Below are positions 14,053 through 21,736 of a DNA stretch of 34,715 nucleotides, one piece after another. Location: positions 1-34,715 of the forward strand of contig JAITMJ010000111.1 of NCBI GenBank assembly GCA_031277475.1, given 5' to 3'. A model generated the notes under the pieces. The model worked only from the letters and a program-made list of their open reading frames with translations, searched no databases and was not told where the DNA came from. Source of the stretch: Flavobacteriaceae bacterium. GTDB lineage: Bacteria > Bacteroidota > Bacteroidia > Flavobacteriales > Weeksellaceae. Position 1 is the stretch's first letter, and each line of letters opens with the position of its first letter. Made by a program: the position numbers and the translations under genes.

Positions 14053-15585
14053 ATGAAAAAAATATTCATATCAACACTTACGCTGGCGTTGCTAAGCGTT
14101 ACGTCTTGCAAAACAGATTTTGACCAAGACGTTCAGGATATTGCCGTTACGAACGGAGATGCCGATTTTTCCAAATACATTTCTTTGGGAAATTCCCTTA
14201 CCGCAGGATATAGAGACGGAGCTTTGTATATAGACGGACAAAACGAATCTTACCCTTCAATGATTGCCGGACAAATGAAACTTGCCGGAGGCGGAGATTT
14301 TATACAGCCGATGATGGCGGACAACAACGGCGGATTGCTGCTTAACGGAAATCCTATTCTGGGCACAAAACTTTATATCGAATCTTTTGCAAACGGTGCG
14401 CCGGTTCTTAAAAATGTTGCAGCAGCACCGACTACGGATATTGCGAATAAAATTACGGGACCATTAAACAATTTCGGAGTTCCGGGAGCAAAATCTTATC
14501 ATTTGGTAGCATCCGGATATGGAAATATTGCGGGAGTGCCTATCGGAGCTGCAAATCCGTATTATGTAAGATTTTCATCGAGTGCTACTTCAACGGTTAT
14601 CGGTGATGCCGCCGATCAACAGCCTACATTTTTCTCGCTTTGGATAGGAAACAATGATGTTCTCGGCTATGCTACAAGCGGTGGTTCGGGTATTAATCAA
14701 ACCGGAAATTTCGATCCGACGACTTACGGCTCCAACGATATTTCCGACCCGAATGTTGTGGCAGGTTCCATTAAAGGAATGTTGGATATATTGACGGCAA
14801 ACAACGCAAAAGGCGTGATTGCAAATATTCCTGACGTTACAAGTATTCCGTTTTTCACAACGGTTCCTTATAATGCAATTCCTATGGATGATGCTACAGC
14901 CCAAGCATTGAACACAGGCATTTACGGACCTTTAAAAGCAGCTCTTACGTTCTTCGGACAAGGAGATAGAATTAATCTCGTATCGGCAGGAAATAACCCC
15001 GTTCTTATTGTAGATAATGAACTCACAGACCTTTCGGCTCAACTTACAGCAGCATTAATGCAAAACGGCTATCCGCAAGATCAGGCTACTTTTATAGGAA
15101 ATGCTTTTGGGCAAGCACGTCAAGCAGAAGAAGGAGAACTCATCCTTCTTACAGCAAGTGGTATTTTAGGTTTGGATGCTATTACAAATCAACCTCCGAC
15201 ACCAACGTCTCAATTTATTTACGGTGCAAGTTTTCCTATCGGAGACCAATATTCATTGACATCCGATGAAGTAGATAATATTGCTACTGCTGTTGCATCA
15301 TACAATTCCGCAATCGCAGGATTGGCAGTTGAATACGAATTGGCTTTCGTAGATGCCAATAAAAAAATGGTTGAATTGGGCGGACAATCCGGAATCCAAT
15401 GGAGCGGCGTAACTTACACCGCGAGTTTCATCACCGGCGGAACATTTTCTTTGGACGGCGTTCACCTCACGGGAAGAGGCTACGCGATTATCGCCAATGA
15501 ATTTATCAAAGCGATTAATAAAACTTACAGATCTAATCTGCCGCAAGTAAATCCGAACGCTTATTCGGGAGTTACGTTTCCTTAA
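14053..15585 (+). CDS. SGNH/GDSL hydrolase lipoprotein
   Basis: 510 residues. The lipoprotein signal ends LLSVTSC with C19 as the lipidated residue. The SGNH blocks are visible: block I SLGNSLTAGY with nucleophile S48, block III WIGNNDVLGY, and block V D468-G-V-H471 (FSLDGVHLTGRGYAI). The enzyme is therefore a surface or periplasmic esterase/lipase. It directly follows the FadL-type porin, which suggests that it releases acyl products that the porin imports; this coupling is inference. The ATG at 14053 starts a good signal peptide, whereas the frame's upstream extension overlaps the porin gene. A strong terminator follows at 15608-15640. Confidence 0.92.
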   Translation: MKKIFISTLTLALLSVTSCKTDFDQDVQDIAVTNGDADFSKYISLGNSLTAGYRDGALYIDGQNESYPSMIAGQMKLAGGGDFIQPMMADNNGGLLLNGNPILGTKLYIESFANGAPVLKNVAAAPTTDIANKITGPLNNFGVPGAKSYHLVASGYGNIAGVPIGAANPYYVRFSSSATSTVIGDAADQQPTFFSLWIGNNDVLGYATSGGSGINQTGNFDPTTYGSNDISDPNVVAGSIKGMLDILTANNAKGVIANIPDVTSIPFFTTVPYNAIPMDDATAQALNTGIYGPLKAALTFFGQGDRINLVSAGNNPVLIVDNELTDLSAQLTAALMQNGYPQDQATFIGNAFGQARQAEEGELILLTASGILGLDAITNQPPTPTSQFIYGASFPIGDQYSLTSDEVDNIATAVASYNSAIAGLAVEYELAFVDANKKMVELGGQSGIQWSGVTYTASFITGGTFSLDGVHLTGRGYAIIANEFIKAINKTYRSNLPQVNPNAYSGVTFP

Positions 15586-15607
15586 ATTTTTATAATGAAA
15601 CTAAAAA

Positions 15608-15640
15608 AAATCCCTTTCGGTGTTTTACTGAAAGGGATTT
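15608..15640 (+). terminator. Intrinsic terminator after the SGNH gene
   Basis: AAATCCCTTTC (15608-15618) pairs perfectly with GAAAGGGATTT (15630-15640) across an 11-base loop. A T-rich end is weak on the right, while A's on the left would give a U-run in the opposite direction; it lies 22 bases after the SGNH stop. Confidence 0.75.
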
Positions 15641-15677
15641 GTATTAAACTTAATTCTCAACCTTAATCTATATTTCC

Positions 15678-15685
15678 TAAATTTG
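15678..15685 (+). promoter_or_regulatory. -7 box directly before dprA
   Basis: TAAATTTG lies only six bases from the dprA ATG at 15692, so the transcript may have almost no leader. No clear -33 TTTG is seen, so confidence is moderate to low. Confidence 0.4.
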
Positions 15686-15691
15686 TACCCA

Positions 15692-16801
15692 ATGTTTTCA
15701 GAAGAACACCTCTATTCTATCGCGCTGCGAAAATGCAATTTGGTTGGAGATATCAACTTCAGCAAATTGGTTCGTGCATTGGGTTCGGCGGAAAAGGTTT
15801 GGAAATCTTCCAAGAAGGAACTCGCAAAAATTTCGGGAATCGGAACGAGAATTGTTCGCGAAATCGGCGGTGAAGATTTGTTAAAATTTGCAGAAAATGA
15901 ATTAAAATTTTGCGAAAAACATAATATTAAAATTAATCTTCGGCATTTGGGCGAACTGCCAAAACTCTTGAACGAATGCGATGATGCGCCTGCAATTCTC
16001 TATCAAAAAGGGGAAATTGACGAAACGGGAAAAGCCGTCAGCGTAGTCGGAACGCGAAATATCACCGGCTACGGAAAAGAATTTATCCGCGATTTTTTTT
16101 CGGAAATCAAAGAGAAAAATATTGTTTCTATCAGCGGTCTTGCGTTGGGCGCAGATACGGAAGTTCACGAACAATCGCTAAAAAACGAAATCTCGACTGT
16201 TGCGGTTTTGGCGCACGGATTTCATACGCTTTATCCATCGAAGAACAAAAAACTTTCGGAAAAAATTTTGGAAAACGGCGGTGCTTTGCTCACGGAATTT
16301 AACTCTTCACAAAAACCCGACCGCGAAAATTTTATCCAAAGAAATCGCATTGTTGCGGGAATTTCGCAAGCAAGCATTATCGTGGAAACCGCTTTTGGCG
16401 GCGGTTCCGTCAGCACGGCAACTTTTGCGAATATTTACAATCGCGATGTTTTTGCGCTTCCGGGAAAAATTTCAGACAAATACAGCCAAGGTTGCAATTT
16501 GCTGATTTATCAAAACAAAGCCGCTACCATTTCTACAATGAAAGATTTGATGAGAGATTTGGGGATTTCCGAACCTGAAAGCAAAGTCGGCGATCTTTTT
16601 CCAAAATCCGAAATAAAAATACAACTCTCTGAAAATCAAGAATTAATATACAATGTCATTTTAAAAAATCCGAATATTTCTTTAGATGAAATTGCGGAAA
16701 AATTGGAAACACCGGCGTATAAAATTCTGCCGGTTCTTTTGGAATTGGAACTTTTAGGCAAATTGAAAACATTTTCGGGAAAACAGTTTTTGGCAATCTG
16801 A
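15692..16801 (+). CDS. dprA: DNA-processing protein DprA
   Basis: 369 residues. An N-terminal helix-hairpin-helix region (about 25-65, KISGIGTRIVREIG) precedes the Rossmann-like core: SVVGTRNITGYGKEFIRDF, VSISGLALGADTEVHEQSL, VAVLAHGFHTLYPSKNKKL, ENFIQRNRIVAGISQASIIVETAFGGGSVSTATFANIYNRDVFALPG and GCNLLIYQNKA. A C-terminal winged-helix segment follows (NPNISLDEIAEKLETPAYKILPVLLELELLGKL). DprA protects incoming single-stranded DNA and loads RecA during transformation. The ATG at 15692 is preferred over the TTG at 15683, which lies inside the -7 box. Confidence 0.97.
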   Translation: MFSEEHLYSIALRKCNLVGDINFSKLVRALGSAEKVWKSSKKELAKISGIGTRIVREIGGEDLLKFAENELKFCEKHNIKINLRHLGELPKLLNECDDAPAILYQKGEIDETGKAVSVVGTRNITGYGKEFIRDFFSEIKEKNIVSISGLALGADTEVHEQSLKNEISTVAVLAHGFHTLYPSKNKKLSEKILENGGALLTEFNSSQKPDRENFIQRNRIVAGISQASIIVETAFGGGSVSTATFANIYNRDVFALPGKISDKYSQGCNLLIYQNKAATISTMKDLMRDLGISEPESKVGDLFPKSEIKIQLSENQELIYNVILKNPNISLDEIAEKLETPAYKILPVLLELELLGKLKTFSGKQFLAI

Positions 16802-16989
16802 ACACATCTGTGTCCGGCACATGAAAAAACACCTAATAGAATCATATACAATGACTTACATCAATATTTGTTATAAACGACGCAACACTATCGGATTTTA
16901 ATCACTCGGATTTCGTTTGAAAATAAAAGGAAAAATTAGGAATTAATAAAAAAGATTTTAAAGAAATTAGGAATAAAACATAGAAAATC

Positions 16990-18252
16990 ATGACCGAAAA
17001 ACTACTTCAATATTTATGGAATTTCAAAATTTTCACGGGTTTTGATTTTAAAGACATTGAAGGAAACCCAATAGAAATAATAGATTTCGGGAAATGGAAC
17101 CATGATTCGGGACCGGATTTTCTGCTCGCGAAAATTAAAACCAAAAACCTGATTTTCGTCGGAAACATCGAACTTCATCTCAAATCTTCCGATTGGGTTT
17201 TTCACCGACATTCTTCGGATTCTGCCTACGAAAACATCATTCTTCACGTCGTTTTTGAAAACGACTCGGACATTGAAGAACTTCGGAAAAAAAATATTCC
17301 AACGCTCAAACTGAAAAATTATATTAATGCCGAAATCATTCATAAATACAATAGTTTTCAAAAGGAAAGCCGATTTATTCCCTGCGAAAAAAACTTTCAT
17401 TATTCCAAAATTCCGCTCAATTTTCACGAGGAAAATGTGCTGAAAAAATTAGATGAAAAAGCCGGAGAAATCGAGGAAAAATTGTCGAAATTTAAAAATG
17501 ATTACGAAGCCGTTTTGTTTCATCTTCTCGCCTATGCTTTCGGTTTAAAGGTGAATGCCGCGATTTTTCGGGAAATGGCAGAACATTTGGATTTTTCTAC
17601 TGTTCGGAAAATTTGCCAAAATCAAACTCAACTCGAAGCCTTATTTTTCGGAAAAGCCGATTGGCTCGAACATCCCGAAGACGAACACACCAAAATTTGG
17701 AAACGCGAATTTGAATTTTTAAAAAATAAATATCCTATTTCCGAGCAAAAATTTTCCCCAAAATTTTTAAGATTAAGACCTCCGAATTTCCCAACTATTC
17801 GGCTTTCGCAACTTGCAAATTTGTATTCTCGGGAGCAAAATTTGTTTTCAAAAATCATCAATGCTAAAACTTCTCCGGAACTTTTTGCGATTTTCGAAGG
17901 CATAAAAGCGAGCGAATATTGGGACACACATTTCAGTTTCGGGAAAATTTCGCCGGTGAATCAAGAGAAAATTTTAACCGAAGATTTTGCGGAACTCATC
18001 ATTCTGAACGCCATTCTTCCGCTGAAATATGCGTATCACAAAAATTTTAACGAAGAAATTGCAGACGAAATTCTGGAATTTTATAAAACCTTAAATCCCG
18101 AAAAAAACATGATTATTTCCCAATGGAAAACTTTGGGAACCGATGTGAAATCCGCATTGGAAAGTCAAAGTTTAATCCATCATTTCAAAAATTTCTGCGA
18201 AACAAAAAAATGCTTAAATTGCGGTGTGGGACTTCGGATTTTGAGAAAATAG
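16990..18252 (+). CDS. DUF2851 family protein
   Basis: 420 residues, soluble. The N-terminal 110 residues carry the DUF2851 signature: GKWNHDSGPDFLLAKIKT, then VGNIELHLKSSDWVFHRHSSDSAYENIILHVVFEND. The conserved D, E, H and K pattern resembles a PD-(D/E)xK nuclease fold, which is an inference from shape. The C-terminus ends KKCLNCGVGLRILRK, a CxxC-like segment. The role is unknown. The 188-base gap upstream has no gene I can support. Confidence 0.85.
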   Translation: MTEKLLQYLWNFKIFTGFDFKDIEGNPIEIIDFGKWNHDSGPDFLLAKIKTKNLIFVGNIELHLKSSDWVFHRHSSDSAYENIILHVVFENDSDIEELRKKNIPTLKLKNYINAEIIHKYNSFQKESRFIPCEKNFHYSKIPLNFHEENVLKKLDEKAGEIEEKLSKFKNDYEAVLFHLLAYAFGLKVNAAIFREMAEHLDFSTVRKICQNQTQLEALFFGKADWLEHPEDEHTKIWKREFEFLKNKYPISEQKFSPKFLRLRPPNFPTIRLSQLANLYSREQNLFSKIINAKTSPELFAIFEGIKASEYWDTHFSFGKISPVNQEKILTEDFAELIILNAILPLKYAYHKNFNEEIADEILEFYKTLNPEKNMIISQWKTLGTDVKSALESQSLIHHFKNFCETKKCLNCGVGLRILRK

Positions 18253-18332
18253 AACGAGTGATTCTTTTTTTTCACTGAATCTATTATAAAATTTTGTAAC
18301 TTTACGAACCTAATTTTAAAAATCCGGAAACT

Positions 18333-19400
18333 ATGAGCAGAAAATTCCCGGCAGGCGTTGCCACAGGTAACTTGGTTACAGAAATTTTTCAACACGCAAA
18401 AGAAAATAATTATGCACTTCCGGCGGTAAATGTCATCGGTTCCAGCAATGTGAACGCAACGATGGAAACCGCCGCAAAACTGAACGCTCCCGTAATCATC
18501 CAATTTTCCAACGGCGGAGCGGCTTTCAACGGTGGAAAAGGTTTGGGAAACGATGGACAAAAAGGTGCCATTTTTGGCGGAATTGCAGGCGCAAAACACA
18601 TTCACACTTTGGCAGAAGCCTACGGCGCAACCGTGATTCTGCACACCGACCATTGCGCAAAAAAACTCTTGCCGTGGATTGACGGTTTGATGGAAGCCAA
18701 CGAACATCATTTCAAACATCACGGAAAACCGCTTTATTCCTCGCACATGCTCGATTTGTCCGAAGAAACTCTTCACGAAAATTTGGATATTTCCTGCAAT
18801 TATTTTGAACGAATGTCGAAAATCGGAATCACGCTCGAAGTAGAAATTGGCGTTACCGGCGGCGAAGAAGACGGCGTGGACAATTCCGGTGTGGACAATT
18901 CCAAACTCTACACACAGCCGGAAGATGTGGCATACACCTACGAAAGATTAAAATCCGTTTCGCCAAATTTCACGATTGCTGCGGCTTTCGGGAATGTTCA
19001 CGGTGTTTATAAACCAGGAAATGTGGTGCTGACACCGAAAATTTTAGACAATTCTCAAAAATTTGTTCAAGAAAAATTCGGAACCAAAGACAAACCCGTA
19101 AATTTCGTATTTCACGGCGGTTCGGGTTCTACATTGGAAGAAATCCGAGAGGCAATCAGTTACGGCGTTATCAAAATGAATATTGATACCGACCTTCAAT
19201 TCGCTTACACCGAAGGCATCAGAGATTATATGGTGAATAATTTAGAATATCTGAAAACGCAAATCGGAAATCCCGAAGGAGACGACAAACCCAACAAAAA
19301 ATACTACGACCCGCGCGTTTGGATCCGAAAAGGCGAAGAAACTTTTGTAAAAAGGTTGGTGCAAGCCTTTGAAGATTTGAACAATGTGAATACTTTATGA
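18333..19400 (+). CDS. fbaA: Class II fructose-bisphosphate aldolase
   Basis: 355 residues, the usual length for class IIA enzymes. The zinc-binding HTDHCAKKLLPWIDG segment, the EVEIGVTGGEEDGV segment, FGNVHGVYKPGNV, the catalytic FHGGSGSTLEEIREAISYGVIKMNIDTDLQFAYT loop and the C-terminal KYYDPRVWIRKGE are all present. It cleaves fructose 1,6-bisphosphate to dihydroxyacetone phosphate and glyceraldehyde 3-phosphate in glycolysis and runs in reverse in gluconeogenesis. It is cytoplasmic and monocistronic. A weak -7-like TAACTTTA lies near 18297. Confidence 0.97.
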   Translation: MSRKFPAGVATGNLVTEIFQHAKENNYALPAVNVIGSSNVNATMETAAKLNAPVIIQFSNGGAAFNGGKGLGNDGQKGAIFGGIAGAKHIHTLAEAYGATVILHTDHCAKKLLPWIDGLMEANEHHFKHHGKPLYSSHMLDLSEETLHENLDISCNYFERMSKIGITLEVEIGVTGGEEDGVDNSGVDNSKLYTQPEDVAYTYERLKSVSPNFTIAAAFGNVHGVYKPGNVVLTPKILDNSQKFVQEKFGTKDKPVNFVFHGGSGSTLEEIREAISYGVIKMNIDTDLQFAYTEGIRDYMVNNLEYLKTQIGNPEGDDKPNKKYYDPRVWIRKGEETFVKRLVQAFEDLNNVNTL

Positions 19401-19578
19401 CATCCGGATAATTTTCAAAAGAACCGAGCAAAAAAGACAAAAGACTTTTGTTGAATTTAGTTTTCTGTATATCCGCTTTATGAAAATAAAGAGTTTTTCG
19501 GTTTGCACGACTTTAAATTCAACTTAAATTTCGTATTCGAAAACGCGAAAAAATGAAATATACAAAGTAAAAATACAC

Positions 19579-20202
19579 TCACAGCAATCCGTATTTTGTG
19601 GCTAATTTTATGAGACCGGCGGTATTGGCAACGCCGAGTTTGGTGAGCAAATTTTTGCGATGACTGTCCACCGTGTGGGAACTTATAAACAATTTTTCCG
19701 CGATTTGTGCAGTCGTAAGTCCTTCTGCTACAAGTAATAAGACATCTTTTTCGCGGCTGCTCATCAGCGGAATTTTGTCCATTTCCTGTTCTTCTTGTCG
19801 GTTCAGTTGGAGGGTTTCGCTCAGATATTGTTCGCCGGAAATCACGGAAAGTATCGCGTCTTCTATTTCTTCGGCGGACGAATTTTTCAGAATGTAGCCG
19901 GATGCGCCGTTTTGCAGCATTTGTGAGATGTAACTCCGTTCGCTGTAACTGCTCATCGCGATGACTTTGATTTCGGGATATTCTTTTTTAATTTTTGCGG
20001 TAAATTCTATCCCGTTGATTTCCGGCATATTGATATCGGTCAGAATCATATCGGGAATCAGAGTGTTTATGATGTACATCGCTTTGTACGGATGATTGGC
20101 AAGCCCGATGATTTCTACAAAATTCATCTGCGAAAGAATATTGTTCATTCCTTCCAAAACCATCGGATGGTCGTCCACAACTAATATTTTTATTTTATCC
20201 AT
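19579..20202 (-). CDS. LuxR-type (NarL family) response regulator
   Basis: 207 residues. The receiver domain (1-125) has the acidic pair D10-D11, phosphoacceptor D56 (MILTDINMPEING), the conserved Ser/Thr in VIAMSSYSE and Lys in SGYILKNSS. The C-terminal LuxR-type helix-turn-helix (about 145-205) reads PLMSSREKDVLLLVAEGLTTAQIAEKLFISSHTVDSHRKNLLTKLGV. It is a phosphorylation-controlled DNA-binding regulator. No histidine kinase gene is nearby, so the partner is encoded elsewhere. It is convergent with fbaA and divergent from the exported protein at 20377. Confidence 0.93.
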   Translation of the reverse strand: MDKIKILVVDDHPMVLEGMNNILSQMNFVEIIGLANHPYKAMYIINTLIPDMILTDINMPEINGIEFTAKIKKEYPEIKVIAMSSYSERSYISQMLQNGASGYILKNSSAEEIEDAILSVISGEQYLSETLQLNRQEEQEMDKIPLMSSREKDVLLLVAEGLTTAQIAEKLFISSHTVDSHRKNLLTKLGVANTAGLIKLATKYGLL

Positions 20203-20208
20203 TATAAA

Positions 20209-20280
20209 AATTCAAGGTTCAAAGTTCAGGGTTCAAGGCTTCGACTTCCTCAGCCTGACAAAATTCAAGAAGCCAAAAGC
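20209..20280. repeat. Low-complexity dispersed spacer repeat
   Basis: AAATTCAAGGTTCAAAGTTC, AGGGTTCAAGG and CTTCGACTTCCTCAGCCTGA resemble spacer repeats at 26941-26965 and 34225-34345 (sharing CTTCGAC, CTCAGC, TGAC pieces). Confidence 0.5.
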
Positions 20281-20327
20281 GAAATTATGCTTTTTCCATC
20301 GGTTTTCAAATTTTGATTAAAATGTTT

Positions 20328-20359
20328 TTTGAAAATCGGATGATTATTTATTATCTTTG
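20328..20359 (+). promoter_or_regulatory. Promoter for the exported protein at 20377
   Basis: TTTG at 20328-20331 and TATCTTTG at 20352-20359, 20 bases apart, 17 bases before the ATG. Confidence 0.65.
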
Positions 20360-20376
20360 TTCCCAATAAATTTATC

Positions 20377-21042
20377 ATGAAAAAAAATATTATTATAGCA
20401 ATAGTTGCTTTTATCGGAGTTCAAATTCAGGCTCAACAATCACTATGGGAAGTTTCCCGTTTTAATAAATTCATTGACAAGGTGAACAATGGGGAAACAA
20501 CATTAAAATATTCCGATATTGAAGGGACTCCATATTACAATCCAAAATTTCTTCCTGCCAGATTGGGAGATATTTCCACCGTAATACCGATACGTTACAA
20601 CAGTTTTACGGACGGTATTGAAATTTTGAGCGGAGCAGATGTTTACGAACTTCCGAAAGAAGATTCCTACCCGAAATTTACTTTTGAAGGCTCTCGCGAA
20701 ACACTGGTTTTTGTAAATACATACAATGAATTTACCGGATATTTTTTTGAATTGGCAAGCGGCAAAAATCGGCTTTTGAAAAAAGTAACCACAAAATTCA
20801 AACCGGAAATTCCTGCGTCAAACCATCTGATTCCTGCTATTCCGGCGAAGTTTGAAAAACAAACTCCGATTTATTTCATTAAAACCGAAAAAGATGTTAT
20901 CAAAATTCCGAAAAACATCAAAGAACTGTTAAACTTTTTTCCCGAAAATAAAGATGATATCAACAGTTTTGTAAAATCAAACAAAATAAAACTGAATCAA
21001 GAGGTGGATTTAGTAAAATTGGTGAATTTTCTTAATAGGTAA
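20377..21042 (+). CDS. Exported protein of unknown function
   Basis: 221 residues with a signal peptide (about 1-20, ending QIQAQ). The mature part contains hydrophobic, aromatic-rich strands (FTFEGSRETLVFVNTYNEFTGYFFEL) and a lysine-rich C-terminal half. I recognise no domain. It has its own promoter at 20328-20359. The gene-free, hairpin-rich region follows immediately, so its 3' end may include the structured element at 21092. Confidence 0.7.
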   Translation: MKKNIIIAIVAFIGVQIQAQQSLWEVSRFNKFIDKVNNGETTLKYSDIEGTPYYNPKFLPARLGDISTVIPIRYNSFTDGIEILSGADVYELPKEDSYPKFTFEGSRETLVFVNTYNEFTGYFFELASGKNRLLKKVTTKFKPEIPASNHLIPAIPAKFEKQTPIYFIKTEKDVIKIPKNIKELLNFFPENKDDINSFVKSNKIKLNQEVDLVKLVNFLNR

Positions 21043-21091
21043 TGTACTGGAAAATAGTTAGTGGAAATCTGTTAAAAAATCATTAACTTCC

Positions 21092-21149
21092 GCCTATTGA
21101 TCTGAAGAGGAAAAAAGCAATGGTGGAGACCAACCTTTCAGCAATAGGA
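21092..21149 (+). ncRNA. Candidate structured RNA (unnamed)
   Basis: A long nested hairpin: CCTATTG (21093-21099) pairs with CAATAGG (21142-21148). After a two-base bulge, CTGAA (21102-21106) pairs with TTCAG (21137-21141). After a one-base bulge, AGG (21108-21110) pairs with CCT (21134-21136). Inside, TGGT-GGAG-ACCA (21121-21132) forms a small hairpin. It is followed by a terminator-like hairpin, so it may be an independent small RNA or a 3' UTR element of the gene at 20377. No family was recognised, and a clear promoter is missing. Confidence 0.4.
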
Positions 21150-21162
21150 TTAACGTTCAAAA

Positions 21163-21212
21163 CGATAGTTTTAAGGTGAGAATATTCTCACCTTTTTAAA
21201 AAAAAACTATCG
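21163..21212 (+). terminator. Terminator-like double hairpin
   Basis: CGATAGTT (21163-21170) pairs with AACTATCG (21205-21212). Inside lies a perfect 22-base palindrome, AAGGTGAGAAT/ATTCTCACCTT (21173-21194), followed by TTT and then A's. Placed after the gene at 20377 and the candidate RNA, it probably ends their transcription. Confidence 0.65.
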
Positions 21213-21374
21213 GATGAACCTTATGGCTTGAAAAAACTCTATTTTTCGTTAGAAAAATAAATATACCACTTAATGAAATTAAATCTTTGTTTTCCGACCT
21301 GTTTTCCCCAACGAATAACATCCAAACTTCCACAAGGCCCAACAACGTTTTTTTAACATTTTTTAAACAAAGAA

Positions 21375-21406
21375 AAAGTTTTATGAAACGTGTTTCATAA
21401 AACTTT
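21375..21406 (-). terminator. Inverted repeat, probable terminator of the minus-strand operon
   Basis: AAAGTTTTATGAAAC (21375-21389) and GTTTCATAAAACTTT (21392-21406) are perfect 15-base arms with a GT spacer. On the minus strand the arm is followed by a T-run (complement of 21371-21377), as expected for an intrinsic terminator of the two genes upstream on that strand. Confidence 0.6.
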
Positions 21407-21554
21407 ATTCAATACCCCTAAACATCAACATCTCCGTATGCTCTACCAACTATTTTTCAGTATTATGCCTATTTTAAAGAATATGATGCAACTTTGTCAA
21501 AGTATTAAACCATGCAACTCGAACTCGTATCTCGAAACTATAAAAATCATTTTT

Positions 21555-21731
21555 TCATTTTTTCATTTTTTTCAGCATTACAAAAGCGGTATATGCGATG
21601 TAGCCGAACAAAACGCCGGCAATCAAGATGTTGATAGCGGCGTTTATTCTTTCGTCTTCTACTTGGAAAAAAGAATTGTAAACGATGTAAACCAATATCA
21701 AAATGATATAAATTATTAATTGTTTTTTCAT
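21555..21731 (-). CDS. Small membrane protein
   Basis: 58 residues from the ATG at 21731: a first hydrophobic helix (IIYIILILVYIVY), a short charged turn (VEDERIN), a second hydrophobic helix (ILIAGVLFGYIAYTAFVML) and a basic end, KKMKK. The two-helix hairpin suggests an inner-membrane protein with both ends in the cytoplasm. It starts 5 bases after the stop codon of the DUF3857 gene and is almost certainly co-transcribed with it. No family was recognised. Confidence 0.7.
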   Translation of the reverse strand: MKKQLIIYIILILVYIVYNSFFQVEDERINAAINILIAGVLFGYIAYTAFVMLKKMKK

Positions 21732-21736
21732 GATTT

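Larger units (their letters stand above)
21043..21554. other. Gene-free region with several hairpins
   Basis: 512 bases between converging genes. It holds the candidate structured RNA (21092-21149), a terminator-like hairpin (21163-21212), a small hairpin TATTTTTC-GTTA-GAAAAATA (21240-21259), an almost perfect 32-base inverted repeat (21375-21406) and a tRNA D-arm-like stretch (21439-21451). No credible coding region is visible on the plus strand. Confidence 0.6.

Noticed and set aside
16821..16901. 26-codon frame after dprA
   Set aside because: Very short, no promoter or family, and in plain AT-rich spacer.
20209..20250. GGTTCAA motifs considered as a tRNA T-arm
   Set aside because: They are iterated GGTTCAAAGTTCA-type spacer repeats with no cloverleaf around them.
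21390..21719. 109-codon plus-strand frame opposite the small membrane protein
   Set aside because: The minus-strand small gene fits an operon and a membrane-protein pattern, and the plus-strand frame starts inside the inverted repeat.
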